A stretch of 64,000 nucleotides of DNA, taken from the NCBI GenBank assembly GCA_020881915.1, contig JAJFPB010000006.1, positions 4,030,001 through 4,094,000 of the forward strand, given 5' to 3'. How positions within the stretch are numbered: the stretch's first letter is position 1; every line of letters begins with the position of its first letter. Under the pieces are notes generated by a model. That model saw nothing but the letters and a program-made list of their open reading frames with translations. It was not told the origin of the DNA and did no database searches. The position numbers and the translations under genes are program-made. Shown one piece after another: positions 48,336-59,751 of the stretch. Source of the stretch: Paramyrothecium sp. XJ0827 (lineage: Eukaryota > Ascomycota > Sordariomycetes > Hypocreales > Stachybotryaceae).

Positions 48336-50214
48336 ATGGACAACATGTATTCCAAAATTGAACACTGCGTTCGCTTTCTTGGCCTAGGTTCGAGACTGGG
48401 AGACAGCTTCACTACCCTGTCCATTGTCCCTGTATTGCTCCTTGTATGGTTTGTTACCTTCAAGACAGTCAAGTCCAATGGCGAGCCACATCTCAAGTCC
48501 AAACGTCCACCTTCATTCCCGTCCGGCATCCCGATACTCGGTCACCTGCCTCAGTTCTTATGGGACGGGAACCAACTCATGTCGAGCGCAGCGTAAGTAG
48601 GCCCTTCCTTTCCATGGCCACTGCAAAGCATCCAAGCTCATCTTTTAACTAATTGTTTTGCCCTCGACAGTCGGTATCTGAGCCCAGCCGTGCCGACCAA
48701 AATCTCACTGTTTGGCTTTTCCACTTACATTGTGTCCGGTCCTGAGAGTATAGTTAGCTTTTTCAAAGAAAATTTCTATCTTTCGGCAACCTCTCGCAGC
48801 ATCACTGTCATGGAAAATGCCTTCGGCTGTCCGCATGAGCATGTAGACCAATTCAGGCCCCGGATTGCGCCCGATGGACGTCCAGATGAGATTGAGCAAT
48901 TGATTCATCGCAGCATCCAGAACGGACTCTCAGGTCCACATCTGGAGTTGCTCACGGCTCAATTCCAAGAGAGCTTGGCCAAGAGTCTGATTGAAGAAGC
49001 TACAGAGGGGCATCAAGATGAATGGATCCACGTTCCTGACTTGCACGGTTTGGTGCAGAAACACGTATTCCGAGCAATGGTACATACATTGTTTGGCCCG
49101 TACATGATCTCATTAAACCCAACAATTGCGGAAGACTTTTGGGAGTTCAATAGATCCGTACGGTCACTCTTCATGGGCCTGCCTTCATGGATGACTCCTA
49201 CAGCGCAAAGGATGCGCTCGAGGATGCTGAAGAGCATCAAGCGGTGGCAAAAACACGCTCAAGAGCATTGCGACATTGAAGAGGTGGGCGACGTCGCGTG
49301 GGAGCCCTACTATGGGAGCCGTCATGTTCGGGAAAGACAAGATTTGCTTACTCGGCGCGGCATCCTGGATGAGACAGCAAGGGCGGCTGAAAATTTTGCT
49401 TTTATGTGGGCGTAAGTCTATGATGCTACCAGTCTCTCCCAAAGCTATGTCAAGAAGCTGACTCTGCCAATGCAGCACAAACTCCAATTCCGGACCCGCC
49501 TCATCCTGGTTCCTCCTTGAGGTTCTCCAGAACTCTCAACTGAAGGAAGAAGTCAAAGGCCGACTCTCTGATGCACAAATAGCGTCAACGGCAGCCTCGG
49601 AGAAATTGGAAAAGTCCCTTGTACCCATCGATCCTGCAACGCTCTTGGCGGATCCTCTTTTCCAATCCGTGTACGCAGAGGTTCTTCGGCTCCGTGTGGC
49701 GGTACTGGTGGTTCGAGAGGCAGCCAGAGACGATTTCACATTTTGCGGCTGGCAAATCAAAAAGAACGAGGTCCTGACCGTCTCTTCCCGTACCGAGGCA
49801 ATGGATCGAAACATCTGGGGCACAGGAGGCGCTGACGAGCCGCATCCCCTCCATGAGTTCTGGCCTCACCGGTTCGTTGTGGATCCCGCTGATGGTGACA
49901 GCGGGCCCTTGAAAACCCAGAAGCGGATTAAGAAGCATCCTGCGACTGAAACATCGTCAGCGCCATACTTCTCCATGGATGGTTTAGCCGGATCTTGGAT
50001 TCCCTACGGCGGTGGTCGGAGCCTCTGCCCCGGCCGCCACTTCGCGAAGAGAAAGATGCTGATCACCACAGCGGTCTTCATGTCGCTTTATGACATCGAG
50101 CTCATGAGCTCTGAGAATGCCGTAGTTGACCTGAACCATTTCGGCTTCGGCACCATGCCCCCCAAAAACAAGGTACCAGCGCGTATACGCCGAAAGACTC
50201 TTTCTCATGCCTAA
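48336..50214 (+). CDS. Cytochrome P450, CYP7/CYP8-like class (P450-C of the triterpene cluster)
   Basis: 578-aa haem protein, exons 48336-48592, 48671-49411 and 49476-50214. The anchor is LSIVPVLLLVWFVTF, then a Pro-rich hinge PPSFPSGIPILGHLP. The I-helix region reads TNSNSGPASSWFLLE, without the usual acid-Thr pair. This is the pattern of the CYP7/CYP8 (sterol hydroxylase and prostacyclin-synthase-like) group. AEVLRLR gives ExxR, and PYGGGRSLCPGRHFAK the haem loop with Cys near residue 517. Such enzymes can hydroxylate sterols or rearrange oxygenated substrates. In this cluster it may carry out a harder oxidation, such as C-C bond cleavage or an isomerisation; that is speculation. Confidence 0.85.
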
Positions 50215-50683
50215 GTTTTGGGACAAGACTATCAGATGCACGAAGAGGACAGCGAATGTCCGATAACTGCGTATTCTGAATGCAAAATTCTTCTCTCCCT
50301 TGTCAGTATTTAGATACTAGTTGCTACTACACATCTGTAACTGCATCAAACTTCAAAATAACACCCTGCCATCTAGAAATCTAGGATGATATCGTGATGC
50401 GCCCGTGCCGTATGCCATCCAACATACATGACCAGGCGCCCATAGAACCAAAATCATTGCTGCGCGCGATAGGCTAATAAAAAGAATGTTATCTTCGCCT
50501 ATTTTAGAATGCTACCAGTAAGAACTCGCAACTTGCACGGCCACTTCTTGCTGGGCAGTAGTTCTGCTTCCGTGCTGCTGGTTAGCTGGATCAAGTAAGG
50601 TCCAACAACAAACTCAGCTCGGTTCGCGTAATCGGATTTGGAAACAGGAAACTTTGGGATTTGCTCCTCTATATGTGCTTTGT
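50215..50683. other. Convergent spacer between P450-C and regulator genes
   Basis: Two 3' flanks; no coding or repeat feature seen. Confidence 0.45.
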
Positions 50684-52931
50684 TTACAACCAGCTCTCAT
50701 AGGCATCGTCGCCGCTTAGAAGAAGCGCTTCAAGTGGATCTAACCACAGACCCGGTTCGTCCATGTCATGGAACGAAGTCAAGTCGTCTCCATCCCTGCC
50801 CGATTCGGCAGGTCTCTGACTCTCCTCATCTTCAACGCCTCCGCGGGCGTTGATATGTGCCTTGTTGGCAATAACCTTGATCCACTTCTCGATACACTCT
50901 TTCCTTTCCCTGAGCTTCCACGATACCAAGTCCAAGAAGTCGTTGGACCATTCACAACAGTGTGCTGCGGCCATTTCTATCCTTGCTTCTTCGAATCGTG
51001 ACGCGAGACGATCTAATAGATCTAGCATCAAATCGTTCGAGCTGCCGCCAACACCAATGCTCGTGGAGGCAGCACCGATGTTGGCCATATCTGTGTTGGG
51101 TGCATAAGAGTCTCCTTGCCGAAGGAGATTCAGCAGCGCGAGCCTAGCTCGACGAAGAAGGACCACGGTGACATTCGTCAAGTGCAGGTATCCTGACATG
51201 GGCATGTAAAAGAAATGGCACACTGGTATTTTCAGCCAGTCCTCGAACCAAGCCCTCAGCGCAGTATCAGCGACGTCCTTTTTGTCCGTCGAAGGTGTGT
51301 GAGAGTAGCCCAGTGTGTGGTGTAACGCAAGCAAGGCCTCGTGATTTCGGCTGTGGTTCGCATCCACTAGCTGCGGCTCCGAAAACTGCAGCAGCGCAAA
51401 GTTACGATGGCTGGATAACAAGTCTGTGCTACCGTGTTAACTCAGAACATATTGGTCAGATATGATTTCTACGAACAGCTGTGGGGCTTTTGTTGTCCCT
51501 TGGAGTCCCGTAGGCTTTCCAAACCAGCCAAGAGGTCGTCGCAGTTCGCACTCCAAGCATTTGAAGACGGCTGAACATCGACTGACTGGTCGCTCTGTCG
51601 GATTTGGGCGATTATTTCATTCACACGCTGGGCACAAATAAGTTGCGCCAGGACTTCATCGGTTTGATACTCAAGTCCATCTTGCAATTCTTGGAGTTGT
51701 CGTTCCATGTGTTGAGTGAAATGCCTCCCTGGAGAATTCACCTTCTTGAATGCTACGGCAAAACTAGCATAGTTGCGTCAGCTACCGTAGGGGAGGCGGA
51801 ATAGCCATAGCCCATGGGAATCAGGGCACAAACCTGGAGTTGAGGTACCACATAGCAAGCACAGCCCGTCTCTCATCATTTAACATCGCTCTAGGTTCTT
51901 CTGGGTCAATCCCTTGAAGAGCCATATTTCTTAATACAGGCTTGCTCCGCGGCCTATCCAGCCTCATGTCGGCAATCATGCTGGAAGCAAGATGTGCGAG
52001 ACCATTGAAGTGTCCATGAGCAAAACAGAAGTAGTGATAGAAACCCAGGAAAACAATGACGCTTTGTAAGAGGTCCAGAGACCTATCAGGTCCCATGAAC
52101 ACTGCCTCGGAGATCTGTTTCAATAACAGCCTGCTTTGATTCCACATTGATCGACGATGGCGTACCGAAGCCACCATCGTGATTGCCTTGGCGAGGAATG
52201 GCCGGGATCGTTGTAGTTCGATAGCGGTGACACCATCAGGGATGACAACAAATGGAAATTGAGGACTCAAGCGTGTGCGATAAATCGAGAGAAGACCATC
52301 ATCAGACTCTATGGGTCCTGGGTCATCCTCGCCCTCCGTTTCCGAGACACAGGTACAGGTGGGAGTGGGGAATGGATGGAACCCCGGTAACGAGGTCGAA
52401 GCGCTGAAAGCTTTGGTAGGCTCGGCCTTGACTGGCGCAACGTAGATATTGGGCTCTGATGCTGCTGCATCATTGCGCAAGTCATCACTCGTTGCTGCAT
52501 CGATCCCTGCGATTGGAGGAAAGGCTCCATGGTTCCGAGGGGAGTTTGTGGTGCTGTTGGAACTTTCACCTTTGTGTCCCAGCTGCGAGATTGCAAAGTT
52601 TGACAAATTCCTTGATAGAAGCGGATCAGTCTGATGCATGGATTAAAGCTGTAAGATCTTGGTCCCTTACGAGGCATTTTGGCGGATTCTTGTCTTTCTT
52701 GGCTTGCGAATCTGCTGGGGGCAGGATATATTGAGGCTCTGACACCTGTTGGCTCAACTTATCAGTAAAGGTCACGAGACTCAGCCAAAGGTCCGACGGG
52801 AAGTGTGCAAGATGCGCACAGAAGCCTTACCTATTGCACCTGGGTTCCTTTGTCTCCTGTGAGCGAATGCATCTCGTCTTCGCTTTTGCGCAGGGGTCAC
52901 ACGCGGCTCCCCACCCTGCAGACCACTTCAT
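50684..52931 (-). CDS. Zn2Cys6 transcription factor, likely cluster regulator
   Basis: 659-aa nuclear regulator in five exons: 52931-52831, 52745-52671, 52610-51834, 51763-51477 and 51423-50684; lengths sum to exactly 660 codons. The zinc cluster is at residues 11-42 with C11, C14, C21, C32, C35 and C42, crossed by intron 1, and a basic linker follows (RKPRKTRIRQ). The third exon opens at 52610, not at the nearer AG, because only that acceptor keeps the frame. The middle region (FPFVVIPDGVTAIEL, then MVASVRHRRSMW) matches the fungal-specific factor domain of TRI-type and secondary-metabolism regulators. It sits at the cluster's right border, convergent with P450-C, which fits pathway control. 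Confidence 0.85.
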
Positions 52932-53456
52932 GTTCCGACAAGAATCTGCTAGAAGGACGTCGGAAAATACCCAATTTTCCAAGAGAGCCGATTCAGAGAA
53001 TGAGGCGTGGCGGAAATAGACAAACGGAAATTTTGAGCCCTTAAGTATCCTCTTGTGTGTAGTATGGATGAACGGATGACGCGGCGTAAGCACGTAGTAG
53101 AGGTAACGCCAGCTCTCCGAAATTTCCGCAGTCTTGGCTGCCGGAAAGATGACGGGGCTCCACCTTCAGATTCCTTTCTGCTGAAGGTATCTACGTAGAT
53201 CCTTTATCATGCATGTTGTATATAACAGCACATGACCGGATGGTTTGTCTTGAGAGGTGTTATAGAAAATGAAAATCGGCATCGATTTTTCTTCTCCTGC
53301 TTTGGCTGATTGAGTTGGACCTTGACTGCTTTTCTACTTAAAACATAGAATAATTGACCGCTTTGCGCAGCTACTCTTTATACGGGCCATTTCGCGCTGC
53401 CGAGGAGGCAGTCAATATTTCCGTTGCATCCGCAAGGTCAAGCAGAAAGGCTTAAC
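52932..53456. promoter_or_regulatory. Divergent promoter of regulator and Ytp1-like gene
   Basis: 525 nt of non-coding sequence between two divergent start codons. No clear element identified. Confidence 0.4.
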
Positions 53457-55468
53457 ATGAAATCAAGCAGAGCTACCTGCGTGATCGCCGCGCTGAGTAT
53501 GGCGCTGGGAGTGTCTGGCCATACCGACAATGAAATGGGAGCTCCCAGTGGCGGGTCACATGTAGCCCCGGAGACCTCTGAGAAGGCATACCCGACAACG
53601 TACTTTACCTTGGACACCCATCTGTTTGAAATTCATGCTCATATAAGTTTGATGATCCTTTCTTGGTTCATTATTCTACCGATTGGTACATCTCCTAGTT
53701 CCCACTGGACAGAGCCACCGCTAACACAGGAATGACAGCAACAATGTTATCACTTGCTAGGTCTCGCTACACGCAGTGCGTTCGCCTCTGTCTCATAATA
53801 ACAAACGCCATTGGAGTACTACTTGGAGTCTCGTACAAGGCCAAAACGCCAGACCTGTATCCGGGGAGCGCGCACTCCGCTGTGGGTTGGATTGCCACTG
53901 GTATCGCTGCTGCGCAGATGAGCCATCTCCTAGTTGGACTAATGAACAAGCTCTTCAACTTCGTTGCAGCGTTTTCGAAGCGTCAAACCGACGGATACTC
54001 GCTGCCACTGATGCGGCAAAGCTTCAGCAGCCTGCAAGGGCACGACGGTCGGTCAGGGCTTTCCCGAGAAGGATCGTTCGACGTAGAGGCCACCCATGGC
54101 GGCTTGGAGGACCGCGACCATTCATCAGATGCACGGCTGTACCAAGAAGACCCGCAAGAGTCGGGATTCACAAGTGGAGATGATACCTTTTACGGGGAGT
54201 CAGACTCGGTTCGCGCCCTACACCACGATTTGACTTCGAAGGTGGCCTCCAAGCCTGACTTGACACGAACGCGGAGAATCTTGCTACTCATGTACAATGT
54301 GATGGACGTAACTATCATGATCGTGGCATTTATTGCTTTCTGCACTGGTATTGTTACCTTCTGGGGGCTCTTTGTAAGTGCAGATGCACTTAGGGTGACC
54401 AGTGTCCAGGAAGTCAGAATTGACCATTTTCTCGCAGAAAGGAGAGGCCATCTTTAATGGCATCGCTCATTGGATTAAGGGTGCAATTTTTGTGTGGCTG
54501 GGCATTTTCAACCTCGGTCGCTGGTGCGGATGCTTTGCAGAAATGGGATGGGTAAGCAAGATGGATGCCCCAAGGATCGAGACTTCAAGCTGAGACCCGA
54601 GAAACGCTAATACGTCGCATGACGTCGTGAAGGCATGGAATAATCGACCCGGCAACTCGAAAGCTCAGTTCTGGCTATCTCTTGAGTTTGTTGAGAGCTC
54701 GCTGATCTTTTTCTACGGTTCTACCAACATCTTCCTTGAACATTTAGCAGGCTGGGGCAAGGCATGGTCAGCACGCGACCTGGAGCACATCGCTATTACT
54801 GTCCTATTCATCGGTGGAGGGCTGGTAAGTTCTGATTTCTGGTTCAGTGGTTCGGCTTCTGTTGTGACTCATGATGGTTGTCTAGTGCGGTATGTTGGTC
54901 GAATACATCAGAATCAAAGGCCTCGGTGAGCAAAAGGCAACGCAACAAGGGCAAACGATGCCTACTTGGTCGAGCGGGACGATCAATGAGCACACTAAAG
55001 TCAAATTCAAGGGGATATCGATGAACCCTCTGCCAGCCCTGGTCATCTTTCTCATGGGAGGGTCTATGGCATCTCATGAGCAAGCTTCCATGGTCTCAAC
55101 AATGGTCCACAAGCAGTGGGGCAACCTTCTGGGTGCTGCCTCAGTCTCCCGTTTGATCACTTACATCATTCTGTTTCTGAAGCCCCCGGCCTCTACGTTG
55201 CCATCACGTCCGCCTACAGAGCTTGTTATGTCGTTCTGTCTCATTTCCGGTGGGATTCTCTTCATGGCAAGCGTACGATTTATCCACAGATCTCTCCTCA
55301 TAAAACTTATTCACTGACGCACACGACTAGTCTAGCGATACCATTGACGGTATGATACATTTTGGAGTAGACGCCATGGCTCTATATACTGCCACTATGG
55401 GGTTCACGGGCATTTTCATGGCTTGGATCATGGCTTTACTGGCTCTCAAAGGTTGTGCATCGAAATAA
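53457..55468 (+). CDS. Ytp1/DUF2427-like multi-pass membrane protein
   Basis: 564 aa in six exons: 53457-53685, 53739-54373, 54438-54551, 54633-54824, 54886-55272 and 55331-55468. A signal peptide precedes YPTTYFTLDTHLFEIHAHI, the start of the DUF2427 cytochrome-b561-like bundle. GWIATGIAAAQMSHLLVG follows, then a long polar loop, then the Ytp1 domain (IKGAIFVWLGIFNLGRWCG, NIFLEHLAGWGKAWSARDLEH and MSFCLISGGILFMAS). His residues in membrane helices could bind haem, by analogy with cyt-b561-like folds. The family's function is unknown. For the first acceptor I chose 53737 over 53728, because it aligns without an insertion. It is probably not part of the cluster, but could be co-regulated. Confidence 0.82.
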
Positions 55469-56356
55469 GAGGCCTGCTTCATGTGCACGCTTCTGTGCTT
55501 TGTACATCATCGATTAGAAGTTTTTTGTTTTATTACTCTACCATATAGAATTTGTAGACTTGAGAATATTTCCATAAGAAACGAAAAAATCAGTTCACTC
55601 TTCCCGGCGGCTACTTATGTTTCTCCTCCTTGCGCTTTCCAAATGAATGTTGCATGATTTATCTATGTAGCTTTCTTATGTTCTTTTGTCGACTATTATT
55701 CAAGGTGAACAAGCCTGCTTACTGCTCAACCCTCTAGGACTACACAACCATTAGTCCATAATCCTGAGCCATGGCATATCGTTTCCCTGTTTGTTGGCAT
55801 TGTCGCTCATCTAATCTTATGAAGCTCTGGCGGGCGATCCTGCAGCTTGAGTTGAAAAGGATTTGCGAGAGCTTAATAGCTAATCTTCAAGTAGCCAAAA
55901 GACTTGATTCTTCTCCGCTGAACAGACTTCCGCCGGACCGGCCTGGTACTGGGCGTGATGATCTGATATTTTAGCTCTGCTTGTACGTGCTGTTACTCAG
56001 CACATGACAGTACCACACAACAAGCTTGCGATCTCATGAAATAGCAGGTCGAGCTGCTAGCTCTACGAAGTGGTGAAGTTGAAAAGGATAAAGCCTTCTC
56101 CATGATTATCAGCCTCTGTCGCCCACTATTGTGACTCCTCATGCAATATTATTGCAATACTCATGACTAATTACTACGCATTATAAAAAGATACGTGGTA
56201 TTGAATCACGATTATCAAAATTATGCCACTGTTTTTGTTTGTCCTGTACAACATGCATAGCTTCATAGGATTACGCACATAGACTGCCACGATGATAGTG
56301 GACGAATGGTTTAAATTCAAGAGATCATTGCTGCTTAGAGCTTTGCTCTGTTTTGG
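55469..56356. other. A/T-rich convergent spacer
   Basis: 3' flanks of the Ytp1-like gene and the zinc-finger gene. A 67-codon + strand frame at 55771 has no recognisable feature. Confidence 0.4.
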
Positions 56357-58405
56357 TTATCTGATCTGATCTTCGTGGCTTTCCATTCCAGTTGTCCAAA
56401 GCTGAAAATTGGACACACTCAGCTCATCCGCGGCTTCCTCCATATCGAGTACGGAAAGGTCCAGGTCTGGCAGGAAGTTGAGATCAAATGTCTCCAAATC
56501 TTGTTTCGATGGAAGATTAGCACCATGTTGAGACTCCATGGGCGGGCAGGTCGAGCTATTGCGGGTCAAGGCACTGACTGAAGGTGAAGAAGGAAGCGTG
56601 GCTTGTATCACAAGCTCAGGGCTTGCAAGCTCGCCAGATGAATCAACATGCTTCTTTCCATCAGAGCTGCTTTCCCTCTGATATGATCGGAAAACCTCTA
56701 CCTGCGCTACCCGAATGATGTCGATGAATTGAGCTCGAAGTCCGTCTTCCAGTGGTCCGGCGATGACAGGAGCTTGTTCTTCCAACCGCTTCCTGACGAG
56801 GCGTAGGAGTTCTCTTCGTTGCACGCGCTCGTATTGCACTAATTTTTCCTCCTGGGATGAACTGGAAACCTCATAGTCTTTGGCATACAATTAGGCCACT
56901 GTGTTATCGATGCATCTGGCTAGTAAAAAGACACTTACATGGGGAGGGAATAAGGTCGCCATCTTCATCGGGGAAGAGGATCTTATACACCTCTATCCAT
57001 TTCTCTTCGTCTGACGCACCTCTCAGTCTCTTTCGCAGCTTTTTCTCTTGACTGTGACTCATTCCTTGCTGAGACACTAGCTGCCTTTCACATGCCACTG
57101 GCTGTCTTTGGTGTGAAATTAGCGCTGCATCCGTATCAAAAACGGTTCCGCATCGATTACAGTGAAGCTCCAGTTTGTGTGCTCGATATACATGTTCCCT
57201 GTCTCTTCATTCAATATTGAAACTTTTATTGCGACAACATCGTACTTACTTTACACGATGTATGGTCTCCCAGCCTGGCCCACCGCATGACCGCTTCTTC
57301 AAATGCTTACTTGAGTTGTGTTTAAAAAAGGGGCATGCAAACCTCCGAGGGGTTTCACAAGGACCGGCGACCGTTTGCCGTGATCGTTTCGCTCCAATCT
57401 CTCTTCCGCTACTAGGCAACACAGAGTCACTACTGTGCCTTCGGACGCGCTTTGACTCTCCACTCGGGGCTTCTGAAAATGTCTCAAAATCATGTGGGAG
57501 GTCCTGAGCAGTATGTTTCCCTGGTGGAGTGCCACCGGCACCAGCTCTAATTCTGATACCAATATAGGGACTATGATTCAGTAGTGATCGAAACTCCGAC
57601 AAGAGGGTATTGATCGCGCGTTCCGTGCACTCCTCTATGTTACTCGGAATGATTGAGGATTCCGAAGGTGAATCAGAAGATACAAGTTCAGATTCCAAGC
57701 TTGTCTCTGCGTCATACTGGGATCCAGTAGCTGATATAGATGTTTCTTCTCCACCGATGTTAGAATCTGATGGCACATCACCGGTCAATACAACTTGACT
57801 GTTTGGTTCGATGGCCACAGGATGATCGGAAGAATTCGGAATGTTCATGCTTTCTATAATATCTAAGCTTTCAGTCGCAGGTTTTGTAGGTTTTGGGGAG
57901 CTCTGATGATATCCCTGCTTGTCTACGACTGTGGAAAAACTGGAAATCTTCGAAGTGCTCGCTGGTATTGCTTCAGGTGTTGCCACGGGAGTTTCCCTAA
58001 TCAAGGTTTGGGTCAGTCCAACACACTTGCATGTGGCGGCTGATAAACGTACCCTCCCCACCAGTCCAGGATCTCTATAGTCGCATCTTCATTCGGACTG
58101 GCACGGGAGCCTAGCAACCGACGCTTTCGCCAACATGCAAAGAGAATGGATGATATCAGGGCGGCTATCAATACTAGAACGCTCACAACAGTGCCGATGA
58201 TCTCGCCCGAACTCATCGGAGCCGAGTTTGCGTTACCCGAGCCACATACTTCCCTGGGACAAGTGGTGACTTCTGCAGCGTTGGAAATGGTTGTTTCAGC
58301 CACGCCTACAACTACATTGTCCGTCTGCGTGGCCACAAGCGTTTTCATTGTAGTGAGACCTGGGCTTACGGGCAAGTGGTCGGAGGCGTCGCTTCTGGAG
58401 CTCAT
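56357..58405 (-). CDS. C2H2-like zinc-finger protein, possibly with a membrane-spanning N-terminus
   Basis: Model of 626 aa: exons 58405-58053, 57996-57250, 57198-56939 and 56877-56357, phases consistent. The C-terminal half is a common fungal zinc-finger protein: RRFACPFFKHNSSKHLKK, SCGGPGWETIHRVKEHVYR and LHCNRCGTVFDTDAAL supply the Cys/His ligands, followed by KWIEVYKILFPDED. The N-terminal exon encodes a Ser/Thr-rich stretch, one membrane segment (IIGTVVSVLVLIAALISSIL) and a basic stop-transfer WRKRR. It is joined to the zinc-finger part by an intron (GTACGT to TTAG, 58052-57997) that keeps the frame. If real, this is a membrane-tethered regulator. Two adjacent genes, the second starting near 57850, are the alternative. 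No cleavable signal was found upstream. Confidence 0.6.
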
Positions 58406-59751
58406 CGTGCGTGCCGTAACAGCCTGCTCTTCTTGTGGCCAAGAAAAAGTATTTTCACAGTTGAGAGAGCTTGGAGTTCGACGTGTCAAGATAATTTGTG
58501 AATTGCGTCGGAAACCGCGTCCAAAGTGTAGAGTTGAGTATGGAGCAATATTTTATGCACTTTTTAATCTCAGGGGAAGGACGCGTTGGAATGCGCAAGT
58601 GCGCGTTCCATAACCCCGCCTCCTCGCAGCGAATCAGTTCTTTGAACAATATAACTGGTGAACCCTCTGAGGCAACATCTCCATGCATATGACGAAACAG
58701 CGGACACGTGATCGAGGTAACAGATATTTTCAGCTCTCAGCCGGCTGAGTTACCGTAGCATTACGTGGTCACCTTGTCCATGATACAAGCTACTTATGAA
58801 TTCGAGGCTGGCTCTGCGTAGACGTAGACAATTGCATTTTCCAGTCGCTGCATTTATGGAGAAAAGGGGTGCATTACAAGTACAGTTAGGTGCGCTGCTT
58901 TCGTACGCGATAGGTTTGAGAAAACTTGCTATGTATCTCTTCTTATTCAATCTGATCATTGCAAAAGAATTCCTTAACTTATTCCAGGTTCCTTAGCAGC
59001 TCACGTGAGTCTTCAGGATTTGTCAAAGTGGTGTACTGTATCTCGGGCATGCAGTCTCTGGAAAGCGGATACTAGACTCCATAGCACGCTGCTAATGCGA
59101 TAGAAGGTGCTGTATTGTGAGTTCTATCGCGACACTTTATCTTTTCTTATCGTATGCGGGTTGCTCAACTATCCAAACCATTTCATCCATTTCGGCTCAG
59201 TAACAGAACCGCAGTACACTATACTTTTTTTGAGGTCATCCTCTCTACACATTGTGATCGGATGCGTCTCCCGATGGAGTAGGTAGCCCAGGGAGCGAAG
59301 CAAGTTCGCACGCCTCAAGAGGCCGGATTTGCCACGGAGAGAGAGCGCCGAGAAGGAGGAGAGGTAGCTGGGATTGTAGCACTGCACCCCAGACTTTCCA
59401 CTCTGCACCCCACACTTCCCCAGTCCGGGAGATGTCAATGTCCCTCCACATTCCCGAGTTCGGGCACGATACTCCAGGTTTGTTTTTACGAGAATCAGGG
59501 TGCTTTTGTGCTAAACCCAGTGTATGTTGTTGGGGAGGCCACATAGGTGGCTGCTGTGTGCGAAAGCTCGGCATATCACAAGGCGAGGCGAGTTAGAGAA
59601 CCCCGAGCCGATGTTGTGAAAATAGAACTGAGAAAAGGTATAATAAGCAAAGGAATAGCCGGCCTTGAAGGAAGGAAGTGTCTCGGAATCATCTAGACAA
59701 GATCGTCACTCCAAATCTTCCTCGTTGCGCTCGCGCCTCCTCTTCTCTACC
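58406..59751. other. Intergenic region upstream of the GH5 gene
   Basis: No supported gene. The zinc-finger model might extend leftward in frame to about 58489. Short frames further right show no motif. Confidence 0.4.

Noticed and set aside
52309..52677. Open frame beginning MPRKGPRSY over the regulator gene
   Set aside because: Wrong frame relative to the conserved fungal-specific factor domain; it is a shadow of exon 3 plus intron 2.
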